From Natrinema sp. HArc-T2 (GTDB lineage Archaea > Halobacteriota > Halobacteria > Halobacteriales > Natrialbaceae): a stretch of DNA of 64,000 nucleotides. The translations under genes and the position numbers were made by a program. Every line of letters begins with the position of its first letter. The first letter of the stretch is position 1. The notes under the pieces are model-generated. The model was not told the origin of the DNA. It was given only the letters and a program-made list of their open reading frames with translations, and did no database searches. Where the stretch lies: NCBI RefSeq assembly GCF_041821085.1, contig NZ_JBGUAZ010000002.1:1-64000 (forward strand), in the 5' to 3' direction. Of the stretch, positions 17,795 to 26,203 are shown piece by piece.

Positions 17795-19666
17795 TCACGT
17801 TGTGGCTGCCGGAACACGCAGCGTAACGACACTGCCCCGTGGCTCGTTGTCCGTGATCTTCATCTCGCCGCCGAAGCTCTTTGCCACCCAGTAGATATGC
17901 CAGAGCTCGAGGCCGGTCCCGTGGACGAGTTGCGTCTCGGGTTCGTGTTCGACCATCGGTCGTTCCTGTGGCGGGATTCCCGGCCCGTTGTCGGCGATAG
18001 TGACGTCGACCCAGTCGCCCGTGTCGGGTCCGTCGACCGGGGTCGCGTTGACGGTAATCTCGGGCACTGCGCGATCGGTATGGGTAACGGCGTTGGCGAC
18101 TGCCTTCCGAATCGCCGTCTCGAGTCGGTCGTCAGCCTGTGCCGCGATGGTCTCGGGTGCGGTCACGGTGATGTCGGCGTCGGGATACTGCTCGTCGAAG
18201 TCGGTCGTCAGCCGCGAGAGCATCGCACCGACATCACAGGTAGCGTCGGGATGGCGGTCACGCCGAAACAGGTCTCGCACTGCTGCGGCGTTGTCGCTGA
18301 TTTTGAGCAATTCGGCGGCCTGTTCTTCGATTGCGGTCAGGGCCTCGTCTCGCTCGTCGTCGTCGGAGGAAGTCCGGAGTCGCGTTGCGTTCCCCTTGAT
18401 CACGTTCATCCCGTTTCGGATGTTGTGTCGCAGGACCCGGTTGAGCACACTAAGCCGTTGTCCGCGTAGTCGCTGTTCGGTGATATCGGACTCGATCGCG
18501 ACGAAATGCGTGATTTCGTCGTTGTCAGTAATCGGTGCGATCGTCTGCTCGACGTGGTACAGTTCCCCTGATTTCCGCCGGTTGATGAGTTCGTGTTCCC
18601 AGACACCACCCGTGCAGATCGTCTCCCAGAGCCGCTCGTAGAACGCCTCGTCGTGTTTGCCCGATTTGACCAGCCGCGGGTTTCGCCCGACGGCCTCCGT
18701 ACGGGTGTACCCGCTGTCTCGTTCGTAGGCCGGATTGACGTACTCGATCGTTCCCTCGCGATCCGTGATCACGATCCCGTGGCCCGCCTGTTCGACCGCC
18801 TTCTGAAAGAGCTGCAGTTCCTGTTCGCGTTCCCGTCGTGCCGTCACGTCTCTGACCGCGCCGCGTAACGCGACGACCTCACCGCCGTCGACGACCGGCT
18901 CGCCGACGGTGTGGATCCATCGTTCGTTCCCCGCAGCGGTGGTGATTCGCAGGACCACGTCGTACGGCTCGCCGCCGTCCCGACACGTCTCGACGAACGA
19001 GCGGATCCGCTCCCGGTCGTCGGGATGATAGAACGCAACTGCCTCGGACAGCGTCGGCTCGTAGTCGGCACCGACCTCGAAGATCTCTCGCGTCCCGTCG
19101 GTCCACCGGAGGTCGTCCGACCGTAGATCGAGTTCCCACCCACCGACGGCGGCGAGTTGTTCCGCTTTCTCGAGGAGTGCCCGATTCCGCTCGAGGTCAC
19201 ACTCCTTTCGCTGTTGCTCGGTGACGTCACGAACGATTCCGACGAGCTGATCGACCGTCTCGTTCACGACTGTCGGCGTCAGTTTCGTCTCGAGCGTGCG
19301 TTCGCCAGCGGGAAGCGACAGCGTCGTTTCGTAGTCGATCGTCGCCGCCTGCTCGACGCACGCGTCGTATCGGTCGGTGATGGCAGCCGCCGTTTCCGCG
19401 TCGAACACCTCGGCCGGTGTCTGTCCGCTGAGCTCCGTGTCGGTCAGACCGGTAATCGTCTCGTATGCGGGATTGACACGCCGATACCGGTACGTGCGAC
19501 CGCCGACCGTTCGATCGACATCGAGGAGAAAAACGGCGTCCTCGACGGCGTTGAATATCGTTTCGTACTCTTCGAGCATCGTCGAGCAGCCATGCTCCGA
19601 TCGTGTCCGGCGATCAGCGGGCACTGTAGGCTCGGGTTGGTTGTCAGCCCTGTCCCCGGTGGTCAT
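17795..19666 (-). CDS. Multi-PAS sensor histidine kinase
   Basis: A 623-aa soluble sensor kinase without membrane segments. PAS domains lie at about residues 35-150 (ITGLTDTELSGQTPAEVF), 170-290 (with a PAC region around REREQELQLF) and 295-410 (ERDSGYTRTEAVGRNPRLVK, typical of light/redox PAS). The dimerisation helix RVLRHNIRNGMNVIKG carries the phospho-His, and the ATPase domain has NAVTHTD and DNGPGIPPQE. No receiver domain is adjacent, so the partner is unknown. The ATG at 19666 is chosen; an earlier in-frame start at 19714 is possible. Confidence 0.88.
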   Translation of the reverse strand: MTTGDRADNQPEPTVPADRRTRSEHGCSTMLEEYETIFNAVEDAVFLLDVDRTVGGRTYRYRRVNPAYETITGLTDTELSGQTPAEVFDAETAAAITDRYDACVEQAATIDYETTLSLPAGERTLETKLTPTVVNETVDQLVGIVRDVTEQQRKECDLERNRALLEKAEQLAAVGGWELDLRSDDLRWTDGTREIFEVGADYEPTLSEAVAFYHPDDRERIRSFVETCRDGGEPYDVVLRITTAAGNERWIHTVGEPVVDGGEVVALRGAVRDVTARREREQELQLFQKAVEQAGHGIVITDREGTIEYVNPAYERDSGYTRTEAVGRNPRLVKSGKHDEAFYERLWETICTGGVWEHELINRRKSGELYHVEQTIAPITDNDEITHFVAIESDITEQRLRGQRLSVLNRVLRHNIRNGMNVIKGNATRLRTSSDDDERDEALTAIEEQAAELLKISDNAAAVRDLFRRDRHPDATCDVGAMLSRLTTDFDEQYPDADITVTAPETIAAQADDRLETAIRKAVANAVTHTDRAVPEITVNATPVDGPDTGDWVDVTIADNGPGIPPQERPMVEHEPETQLVHGTGLELWHIYWVAKSFGGEMKITDNEPRGSVVTLRVPAATT

Positions 19667-19776
19667 TATCTGTGAATATAAATCCGACTCGAAAAAGGGA
19701 CCGATGTTTTCCAACTCACTGAGAATATCGGCGCAATCTGAATCTCAGGTCGCTTGAGACGACCACAGACCTCGGT

Positions 19777-20190
19777 TCAGCCGAGTTCTTCGTCCAGAAT
19801 GAGTCGTGTCTTCGTGCTGACAACCTCGTCCTGATCGCGGGCTTTCGTAATGAGGTCGTTGACCCCGCGTGTGTCCGCAGCGTCGACGACGAGGACGATG
19901 TCTTGCTCGCCCGAGACCATCCAGACGAAGTCGACTTCGTCCCACTCGGCCATCCGCTCGGAAACCCCCTTGGTGTCGACGTCGACCGCGACGCTGATCT
20001 CGAGCATCGCCTGGACGTTTCCCGTCCGCGTCGAGATGGTAAAACGCTCGATGACGTCGTCGTCCATCATTCGTTCGACACGGTTGCGCACGGTCCCCTC
20101 GCTCGTTTCGACCTCGTCAGCGATCTCCGTATACGGCGTTCGGGCGTCACGCCGGAGGATATCGAGGATCTGTCGGTCCAGCTCGTCCAT
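19777..20190 (-). CDS. Lrp/AsnC family transcriptional regulator
   Basis: A 137-aa feast/famine regulator: N-terminal winged helix (MDELDRQILDILRRDARTPY, TSEGTVRNRVERM) and C-terminal ligand-sensing RAM domain (ISVAVDVDTKG, VSGEQDIVLVVDAADTRGVN). It is divergent from carA. An inverted repeat TTACGA-AAA-TCGTAA sits 37 bases upstream of its start and in the carA promoter region, which suggests self-control and control of carbamoyl phosphate synthesis; both are inference. Confidence 0.9.
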   Translation of the reverse strand: MDELDRQILDILRRDARTPYTEIADEVETSEGTVRNRVERMMDDDVIERFTISTRTGNVQAMLEISVAVDVDTKGVSERMAEWDEVDFVWMVSGEQDIVLVVDAADTRGVNDLITKARDQDEVVSTKTRLILDEELG

Positions 20191-20226
20191 GAAGATGCGT
20201 ACCTACAGCCGACGCGCACTTACCGA

Positions 20227-20241
20227 TTACGAAAATCGTAA
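20227..20241. promoter_or_regulatory. Candidate Lrp-type operator
   Basis: A perfect inverted repeat TTACGA-AAA-TCGTAA in the 102-bp space between the divergent lrp and carA starts. Its 15-bp size and A-rich centre fit Lrp/AsnC sites. Confidence 0.55.
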
Positions 20242-20256
20242 CTGAGCTTCGAAGAC

Positions 20257-20267
20257 AACACTTATGA
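20257..20267 (+). promoter_or_regulatory. carA promoter TATA box
   Basis: ACACTTATGAA lies 26-36 bases before the carA ATG at 20293. Confidence 0.5.
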
Positions 20268-20292
20268 ACGTCCATCCGATACGTAGATCGTA

Positions 20293-21372
20293 ATGACGGA
20301 AGCCTACGTCGCACTGGAAGGCGGCCACGTACTCGAGGGACGTGGTCGCGCGTCAGGTACGGCTCGCGGTGAACTCGTTTTCACAACAGCATATACCGGT
20401 TACGAGGAGAGTCTGACTGATCCCTCCTACGAGGAACAGGTCCTGACCTTCTCGTACCCGCTGATCGGCAACTACGGCGTCCGCGAGGAACGCTTCGAGT
20501 CCGACCGCGTCCACCCACGTGCGGTGCTCGCGAAGGAACTCACCGAAGATGTCGCCGAGTGGCTCGAAAGCGAGGGCGTCCCGGCGGTCGACCACCTCGA
20601 CACGCGCGAGGTCGTCACCGACATCCGCGACGGCGGTGCGATGAAATGCGGCATCGCCGTCGGCGAAGACGTCACCGAGGAAGACGCACTGGCCGAACTC
20701 GAGGCCTGCAAGGCCATGAGCGACCACACCGACATCGGTGCACAGGTCAGCGTCGACGAGCCGGTCGTCCACGGCGACGACAACGACGGCCCCGACGTGG
20801 CACTGATCGACTGTGGCGCGAAAGGTTCGATCGTCGACTCGCTGCTCGAGCGCGACGCGACCGTCCACGTGTTCCCCTACAACGCGGCCACCGAGAACGT
20901 CGCGGTCGTCGAGCCAGACATCCTCTTTATCTCGAACGGTCCCGGCGACCCGGTCAACTTCGAGGGCGCGATCGAACTCGTCGAGGAATTCGTCGAGGAC
21001 ACACCCGTCGCCGGCATCTGTCTCGGCCAGCAGATCGTCGCCGAGGCACTCGGCGGCTCGACCGAGAAGATGGACTTCGGCCACCGCGGCGTCAACCAGC
21101 CGGTGCTCGATCTCGAATCCGGGCAGGTCGTCATGACTACCCAGAACCACGGCTACACGGTCGCCGAGCCGGGCGAGCACCTAGAGGTCACCCAGATCAA
21201 CGTCAACGACGACACGCCCGAGGGAATCGACGGCGTCGAGTACGACGTCATCACCCGTCAGTACCACCCCGAAGCGAACCCCGGCCCCGAAGACACCCTC
21301 GACTTCTTCGACGACGTGCTCGCCATGGCTTCCGGGCGAGCGGACTCGCGAGCGGTTCCCGCAGACGACTGA
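20293..21372 (+). CDS. carA: Carbamoyl-phosphate synthase small subunit
   Basis: Glutaminase subunit feeding ammonia to CarB for arginine and pyrimidine synthesis. The 359-aa protein has the CarA N-terminal domain (MTEAYVALEGGHVLEGRG) and a class I glutaminase with nucleophile Cys in AGICLGQQIVAEALGG near residue 238 and catalytic HPEANPGPEDT near 325. carB is not next to it in this window, unlike many bacterial operons; the following gene is on the other strand. Confidence 0.96.
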   Translation: MTEAYVALEGGHVLEGRGRASGTARGELVFTTAYTGYEESLTDPSYEEQVLTFSYPLIGNYGVREERFESDRVHPRAVLAKELTEDVAEWLESEGVPAVDHLDTREVVTDIRDGGAMKCGIAVGEDVTEEDALAELEACKAMSDHTDIGAQVSVDEPVVHGDDNDGPDVALIDCGAKGSIVDSLLERDATVHVFPYNAATENVAVVEPDILFISNGPGDPVNFEGAIELVEEFVEDTPVAGICLGQQIVAEALGGSTEKMDFGHRGVNQPVLDLESGQVVMTTQNHGYTVAEPGEHLEVTQINVNDDTPEGIDGVEYDVITRQYHPEANPGPEDTLDFFDDVLAMASGRADSRAVPADD

Positions 21373-21458
21373 TCCCGGTCGCTGCGTTTCGGTCCACCGA
21401 TTGTAACTGCTACCGGTCAGCAGCTGCCATCGTCCGTGGCCGGTCGGCTGTTTACGGC

Positions 21459-21537
21459 GACGGGCTGTGTCACGAGAGGTCGGTGTACCCACAGGACGGT
21501 CGCAGATCCGCCGGTAGCTACTGACAGGAGTCAGTCT
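21459..21537. repeat. Palindromic element family A, copy A4 (not at a stop codon)
   Basis: Left arm GACGGGCTGTGTCACGAG and right arm CTGACAGGAGTCAGTCT match the family A arms, but the inner stem is weak. It lies between the convergent carA and reductase genes, about 85 bases past the carA stop and 40 bases from the other stop. Confidence 0.5.
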
Positions 21538-21578
21538 AAAGCCAACCGGTCCGAACGAACGCTCGAGCGGGTTCGACG

Positions 21579-22505
21579 TCAGTCGTCGCCTGCTCCGCTC
21601 TCATCGAGTCGATTGGCGTACGCACGGATCGCGTCGTCGTCGATGGCCTCGAGCAGCGCGTCGTCGTCGAGCGCGGCTGCCAGCCGGCGGTGGCCGCGGT
21701 TGGCTCGCTTCGCTGCGGTTTCGGCCTCGATATAAGCCACCTCACGGTCTTCGGCAGCGGTTTCGGCGAGCCGACGGATCGTTTCGGGTGTGAGGTCGTT
21801 CGGCGCGCTCTGATCGAACAGGTCGATCCACCGCTCGGGATCGGTCCACTCTGCACGTCGGTTCACAGCCTCGCGCCGCCAGTCGTAGTACGGTGCGAAC
21901 CGCCCCCAGTAGCCGTCGGCTTCCCGCAACTCGCGAAGCAACGTGCGCGCAACCGTCGCGCCGTGGCCGGCAGCGATAATCACCTGATCGCCACAGCCAG
22001 CGAGCGGGCCGGCAACGTAGAGTCCGTCGACGGGCGTCCGCCCGTCACTATCGGGAATCGCGCTGTCGAATCGCTCGCCGTCCTCGCCGTCGTGGTCGTC
22101 GGTGACGAACATCGACCCGTCGTCCAGCCCGCGGAGATACGAGCCGTCGTACTTCGTCGCGGCGATTACGAACCGCGCCGTGACCGGGTCGCCGTCCTGT
22201 GGCTCGAGTCGAAAGCCACCGCCTCCACGAGCCGTCACCGAGTCGATCAGGTCGGCGACGACCCGACAGCCGGTCGTTTCGGCGTGATCGCGTGCCAGTT
22301 CGAGGAACGTCTCGGGTTCGAGTCCACAGGGGAAGCCGAGGTAGTTCTCAAGGGAAGCACAGCGTCGCAGCGAGGAGGGGCCGCGATCGAAGACGACCGT
22401 CTCGAGGCCCGCGCGGGCGGTGAAGACGCCAGCCGAACAGCCAGCAGGGCCGCCGCCGACGACGGCGACTGTGGTGTCGTAACTCGTCGCGTCGTCACTC
22501 TCCAT
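21579..22505 (-). CDS. FAD-dependent oxidoreductase (thioredoxin-reductase fold, no CxxC)
   Basis: A 308-aa flavoprotein. It opens with the FAD-binding VAVVGGGPAGCSAGVFTAR and ends with the second FAD motif GLYVAGPLAGCGDQVIIAAG. The CxxC redox pair of thioredoxin reductases is missing, so it is more like a ferredoxin/flavin or ferric reductase of that fold. After about residue 215 it has an extra C-terminal helical part. Its ATG at 22505 overlaps the end of the binding-lipoprotein gene, so the two form an operon and it may reduce imported metal chelates (inference). Confidence 0.75.
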   Translation of the reverse strand: MESDDATSYDTTVAVVGGGPAGCSAGVFTARAGLETVVFDRGPSSLRRCASLENYLGFPCGLEPETFLELARDHAETTGCRVVADLIDSVTARGGGGFRLEPQDGDPVTARFVIAATKYDGSYLRGLDDGSMFVTDDHDGEDGERFDSAIPDSDGRTPVDGLYVAGPLAGCGDQVIIAAGHGATVARTLLRELREADGYWGRFAPYYDWRREAVNRRAEWTDPERWIDLFDQSAPNDLTPETIRRLAETAAEDREVAYIEAETAAKRANRGHRRLAAALDDDALLEAIDDDAIRAYANRLDESGAGDD

Positions 22506-23688
22506 CGCCACCCGCCCCAGTGACGATGCTCGCAACCCGATCGCGGTCGAACAGTTGCTCTGAGGCCGGAATCTCCGGATAGGGCTGGCCCGCCTCGTAT
22601 CCCGGCCACGCGCCGAACTGCTCGGGATAGAGCTGTTTGGCGGTCATCTCGAGCTGGAACAGGTTCATGATCGGCCCCTGGTAGCGCATTCCGCTGGCGA
22701 CGACGCGGTCGTGTTGTACCGCCGTGAGTTCGCTGCCGGCAGCGTGTGACTCGAGACGCTGGCGGATATCCGCGATGGCGTAACTCGAGGTGATCCCCCA
22801 GAGGTGGAGGATGACGTCCGGATCGGCCTCGAGCATCGTCTCGTAGTCGACGGTGCCCCAGTCGCCCGACCATTCCACGTCGGCGAGCGCGTCGTGTGCG
22901 CCCAGTGGTCGCGTCTCTGCCTGCCAGAAGCCAGGCGTGTTGAGGTGATAAGTGTAAAACACGCCGTCGCCCAGCGTGACTCTGGCGACCGTCGGTCGGT
23001 CGTCTTCGGGCGGCAGGTTCGACTCGATTCGGGCAAGCGTGTCCTCGTAGACGCCTTTGAGCGCCTCGTAGCGTTGGCGCTCGCGGAAGACGGCTGCGAC
23101 CGTCTCGAAGAGTTCCCAGAGCGTGTAGTACTCGTAGCTGTCAGCGTACGCTGCCGCGGGTTCGCTGTGGACGCCGCTGTGGTAGCTGCCGACCCACGGA
23201 GCCACCGTATTGGTGATCTCCTCGATATCGGACGCGTCCCAGTCGTCCTGGGTCGTTAGCACGTACGACGGGTCGAGGAAGTGGACGTCGCTTTCTGCAC
23301 TGTAGAGTTGTTCTTTGGTCACGCCGTTCTGGAGCGGATTCGTCAGGCCCTCCCAGTCGAAGGAAACGCCCGGAAGCCGCTCGTAGAACTTGTTCATCGT
23401 CGTCCCCGACATCTCGGGAGCAAAGAGCGTGCTCACCGCGTCGCCGTGGCCGAGTGCGACCGCCATGTCCGCGTACTGTGTGAACGTGACGAAGGCGTTC
23501 TCGGGGACGGCGTCGAACTCTAGCTTTCCCATGGGAGCCATCGTCACCGTGTACGACCCGCTTTCGTCTCCGTTCTCCGGGTCAACACCGGTTCCACCGA
23601 TACAGCCGGCCAGTGCCGTCGTTCCAGCCGCAATCCCCGCCGTCATAACGTCCCGTCGGCTCGAGCCGAACTGCCGTTCCGTGTGCAT
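22495..23688 (-). CDS. ABC-transporter substrate-binding lipoprotein, iron-chelate type
   Basis: A 397-aa secreted protein. The N-terminus has a twin-arginine motif (SSRRDVMTAG) and a lipobox LAGC at about residue 28, so it is probably exported folded and lipid-anchored. The mature part is a class III periplasmic-binding protein with the long central helix (FEGAV-type region around AAVFRERQRYEALKG) seen in siderophore/cobalamin binders. No permease or ATPase genes are adjacent. A DtxR-like operator overlaps its promoter, and a flavin reductase gene overlaps its stop codon; together they point to iron uptake. Confidence 0.82.
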   Translation of the reverse strand: MHTERQFGSSRRDVMTAGIAAGTTALAGCIGGTGVDPENGDESGSYTVTMAPMGKLEFDAVPENAFVTFTQYADMAVALGHGDAVSTLFAPEMSGTTMNKFYERLPGVSFDWEGLTNPLQNGVTKEQLYSAESDVHFLDPSYVLTTQDDWDASDIEEITNTVAPWVGSYHSGVHSEPAAAYADSYEYYTLWELFETVAAVFRERQRYEALKGVYEDTLARIESNLPPEDDRPTVARVTLGDGVFYTYHLNTPGFWQAETRPLGAHDALADVEWSGDWGTVDYETMLEADPDVILHLWGITSSYAIADIRQRLESHAAGSELTAVQHDRVVASGMRYQGPIMNLFQLEMTAKQLYPEQFGAWPGYEAGQPYPEIPASEQLFDRDRVASIVTGAGGDGE

Positions 23689-23691
23689 AGG

Positions 23692-23740
23692 ATTTAGGTC
23701 CGCCTAATATTTCAAAAGCCGTTCGATTTAGGCTGGCCAA
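23692..23740 (-). promoter_or_regulatory. DtxR-like metal operator and promoter of the binding-lipoprotein gene
   Basis: TTAGG-TCCG-CCTAA at 23694-23707 is a perfect inverted repeat matching the core of DtxR/IdeR boxes (TTAGG..CCTAA). A second, imperfect site TTAGG-CTGG-CCAAA starts at 23728. On the minus strand GAAATATTAGG just upstream of the ATG (23688) can serve as TATA box, so a repressor bound here would block transcription. Confidence 0.7.
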
Positions 23741-23831
23741 AAAGTGCGAACTCGTTCGATATCACGCGCTACCGGGCGAAACGATTACTCAGTGAACGTG
23801 TGCGTGAGTACCGCGCCAGTGCCGACACTGC

Positions 23832-24779
23832 TCACCGCCAGTCGTAGACCTGCACTGCGCGATCGTGTCGCTGTGAGAGCCCGTTGGGGTTACGACGAGG
23901 CGAGCGATCACTGAACCGAGCACGAACGCCATCCCACAGGCCGTGTGTGACGTTCGTGACAACGTCGGTGCCGTCGGCGAACCAGCCTGTCGGCGTCGCC
24001 TCACCGGCTGCCAGCCGGGAGACGCCAGCAGCCCCTTCCCGCAGTGCGCTGCCTGCAGTTCGAGCGAAGACACTCGGTCGCAGTCCGTAGTTTTTCGCCA
24101 GCCGGTACGACAGCGACCGATAGGCCGCACCCCAATCATGGTCGGCACGGCCACCGTCAGGACGGAGTTCCGGCGAGGATCGCCTCGAGTCGATCGACGC
24201 ACCGCCAGCGGTTTCGATCTCACAGCGAACAGCCATCGCCGCGTTCCACGACACCTCGAAGTCGAGACTCGCAGCCCGATGTGCACAATCGCGCTCACCA
24301 GCCTGTGTGAGATACTCGTCGAACCCGTCCATCGCATCGAGGACGGCTCGGTCGAATGCGACGTTATCTCCGTGGAAGTGAGTGATAGTCTGGCCAGCGA
24401 CGGAATCGGACGACTGACTGGCGTGGATCGGACGACCGGTCACGGGGCCGGTGACGACGTCGGTCCCCTCGGCCATCGACTCGTCGATAGCTGAATACCA
24501 GCTGTGATCGATCGCGTACTCGCCGTCGAGAAACGCGACGACCTCGCCCGTTGCGAGCTCGAGGCCGGCGTTGCGGGAAACGTTTGGATTGCGCTCGGAG
24601 ATTTCGACGAGCACGTCGATGTCATCGCGGTCACGGACCACGCCAGTCGTTCCGTCCGATGAGGGCCCGTTGACGACGATGTGCTCGGTCTCGGTCGGTG
24701 TTCGCTCGACGAGCGCGTCGAGACACGACACCAGTCGCTCTCGGTCGTTGAGCGTCGAGACGACCACCGAGAGCTTCAT
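23832..24779 (-). CDS. Family 2 glycosyltransferase
   Basis: A 315-aa GT-A fold enzyme: MKLSVVVSTLNDRERLVSCL at the N-terminus, then VNGPSSDGTTG, NPNVSRNAGLELATGEVVAFLDGEYAI with the metal-binding acidic motif at DGEY (a variant of DxD), and an acceptor region EYLTQAGERDCAHRA. The C-terminal third lacks clear membrane helices. It probably transfers a sugar to a surface glycan or dolichol-linked carrier. It stands alone in orientation with the following methyltransferase. Confidence 0.83.
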   Translation of the reverse strand: MKLSVVVSTLNDRERLVSCLDALVERTPTETEHIVVNGPSSDGTTGVVRDRDDIDVLVEISERNPNVSRNAGLELATGEVVAFLDGEYAIDHSWYSAIDESMAEGTDVVTGPVTGRPIHASQSSDSVAGQTITHFHGDNVAFDRAVLDAMDGFDEYLTQAGERDCAHRAASLDFEVSWNAAMAVRCEIETAGGASIDSRRSSPELRPDGGRADHDWGAAYRSLSYRLAKNYGLRPSVFARTAGSALREGAAGVSRLAAGEATPTGWFADGTDVVTNVTHGLWDGVRARFSDRSPRRNPNGLSQRHDRAVQVYDWR

Positions 24780-24828
24780 ACCCTACAATAGGAGACCCTC
24801 GTAGTAAATAGGTTGGATTTCAATCGGG

Positions 24829-25536
24829 TCAGCGAACACGTGCGTTCCAGTAGGACACCGACGCGACGTGGTCGGTGACTGGCAACGTCCCGACCGCCTT
24901 ATCGAGCGTCCGGAGCGGCGACGCGAGCGCGTTGGGGATCGATCGATACAGCCCGTAGGGCAGAAGGAAATCGTCTTCCACGTCGACGAGCGTCAGGTCC
25001 GTCTTCGCGAGCAGGACCGCGATCTCGCTTTTCGAGTAGAGACGTGACCCCATCGGCAGCGCCCAGTTGTAGATGCTACGGGTCGAAAAGCGGTTGAACG
25101 TGTCGAAGACGATCTGATCACGGGAGACGCGACGCATCTCCGCTAAGAACGCCTGCGGATCGTCCGCGAGATGGAAAAACCGCATCGCGATGACGGTATC
25201 GAAGTGATCGTCCGGGAACGGCAGTCGACCCGCATCACCCCGGAGGAACTCGAGCGTCCCCGCGAGCTCGGTGTCCTGTGCTTTTCGTCGTCCCTGCTGT
25301 AACATCGCTGCCGAGATGTCCAGTCCTATGACATCGGCTCCCTGGTGGGCGAGCATGACGGTAAACCGCCCGGTACCACAGGCGATTTCGAGGACCTTCC
25401 GATCCTCGACGGGCATGATCGCCTCGAGGACGGCTTCTTTCTCCCGACGGTCGATCAGCTGGCCGCCCCGGGAGAAGCGCTTGTCGTCGTATTCCTCGGC
25501 GACGTCGTCGGCCTGGTACCACTCCTGTCCTTTCAC
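24829..25536 (-). CDS. SAM-dependent methyltransferase (UbiE type)
   Basis: A 235-aa class I methyltransferase. Motif I is VLEIACGTGRFTVMLA near residue 48, followed by VIGLDISAAMLQQGR and LPFPDDHFDTVIAMRFFHL. Downstream residues DQIVFDTFNRFSTRSIYN suggest a lipid, quinone or sugar substrate, not decided by sequence. It is upstream of the glycosyltransferase on the same strand (49 bases apart), so surface-glycan modification is possible. Confidence 0.82.
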   Translation of the reverse strand: MKGQEWYQADDVAEEYDDKRFSRGGQLIDRREKEAVLEAIMPVEDRKVLEIACGTGRFTVMLAHQGADVIGLDISAAMLQQGRRKAQDTELAGTLEFLRGDAGRLPFPDDHFDTVIAMRFFHLADDPQAFLAEMRRVSRDQIVFDTFNRFSTRSIYNWALPMGSRLYSKSEIAVLLAKTDLTLVDVEDDFLLPYGLYRSIPNALASPLRTLDKAVGTLPVTDHVASVSYWNARVR

Positions 25537-25746
25537 ACTGGGCGAATCTACTGTCGTGCTGGGATAAAACGATACTGGAGTCCCGCCGACGAACCCGGCT
25601 CTGTACTGCTATCTTGCGTGACCATCGTTGCCGAAACCCGAACTATATGGCTGTGTTAATACCTCATTCATATGCCTTATACAAACTTCAGTATCCGTAT
25701 CCACATATAGGGAAGCTTTACCACCGACGACGCCGCTGGCTCGAGT
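25537..25746. other. Divergent intergenic region
   Basis: AT-richer 210-base space between divergent genes. Several TATA-like sequences occur (AACTATATGG near 25642, CTTATACAAA near 25676, GCTTTACC at about 25713-25720, the last 27-34 bases before the ATG at 25747). No coding frame. Confidence 0.4.
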
Positions 25747-26028
25747 ATGAGCATGAGTACAGCCGAAGACCGTGCCACCGCTGCCGAGGAACTCCTCTCC
25801 GAGGAGGAATACCGCGACCGACTCCGTGAGCTACCGCCGAGCGCGAAACTCGTTGCGAAAGTGTTAGAGACCGACTCGCCGCTCTCGCAGGGACAACTCG
25901 CCGAAGAATCGCTGCTTCCCGACCGCACCGTTCGCTACGCGCTCAACCGACTCGAGGACGTCGGCCTCATCGGCTCGCGGTACAGCTTCCGCGATGCACG
26001 CAAGCAGGTGTACTACCTCAATCACTGA
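25747..26028 (+). CDS. Winged-helix DNA-binding protein (MarR-like)
   Basis: A 93-aa single-domain regulator. The helix-turn-helix reads PLSQGQLAEESLLPDRTVRYALNRLEDVGLIG in pieces (QLAEESLLPDRTVRYALNRL at its core), followed by a short wing ending RKQVYYLNH. No ligand domain is present. The first Met could also be the one two codons later. Its TGA forms the left edge of repeat A5. Targets are not evident. Confidence 0.8.
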   Translation: MSMSTAEDRATAAEELLSEEEYRDRLRELPPSAKLVAKVLETDSPLSQGQLAEESLLPDRTVRYALNRLEDVGLIGSRYSFRDARKQVYYLNH

Positions 26029-26109
26029 GACGGGCTGCTGTCACGAGTGACCGGTGGGTCCAAGGGCGGTCGCGGTCCCACCGGCACTGGCTGACAGGCG
26101 TCCGTCTGA
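26026..26109. repeat. Palindromic element family A, copy A5
   Basis: Left arm TGAGACGGGCTGCTGTCACG starts with the stop codon of the winged-helix gene; right arm is CTGACAGGCGTCCGTCTGA. The inner stem CCGGTGGGTCC (26051-26061) pairs with GGTCCCACCGG. This stem differs in sequence from copy A2 yet remains paired. Confidence 0.75.
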
Positions 26110-26203
26110 CTGGCTCGCGCACACTCGACGGTCACGGACGGTTCTGTGCGAGAAAGCAACCGGCGTCGATAGATCCTTTTTCGCCCGAACACACTGTCGA
26201 GAT

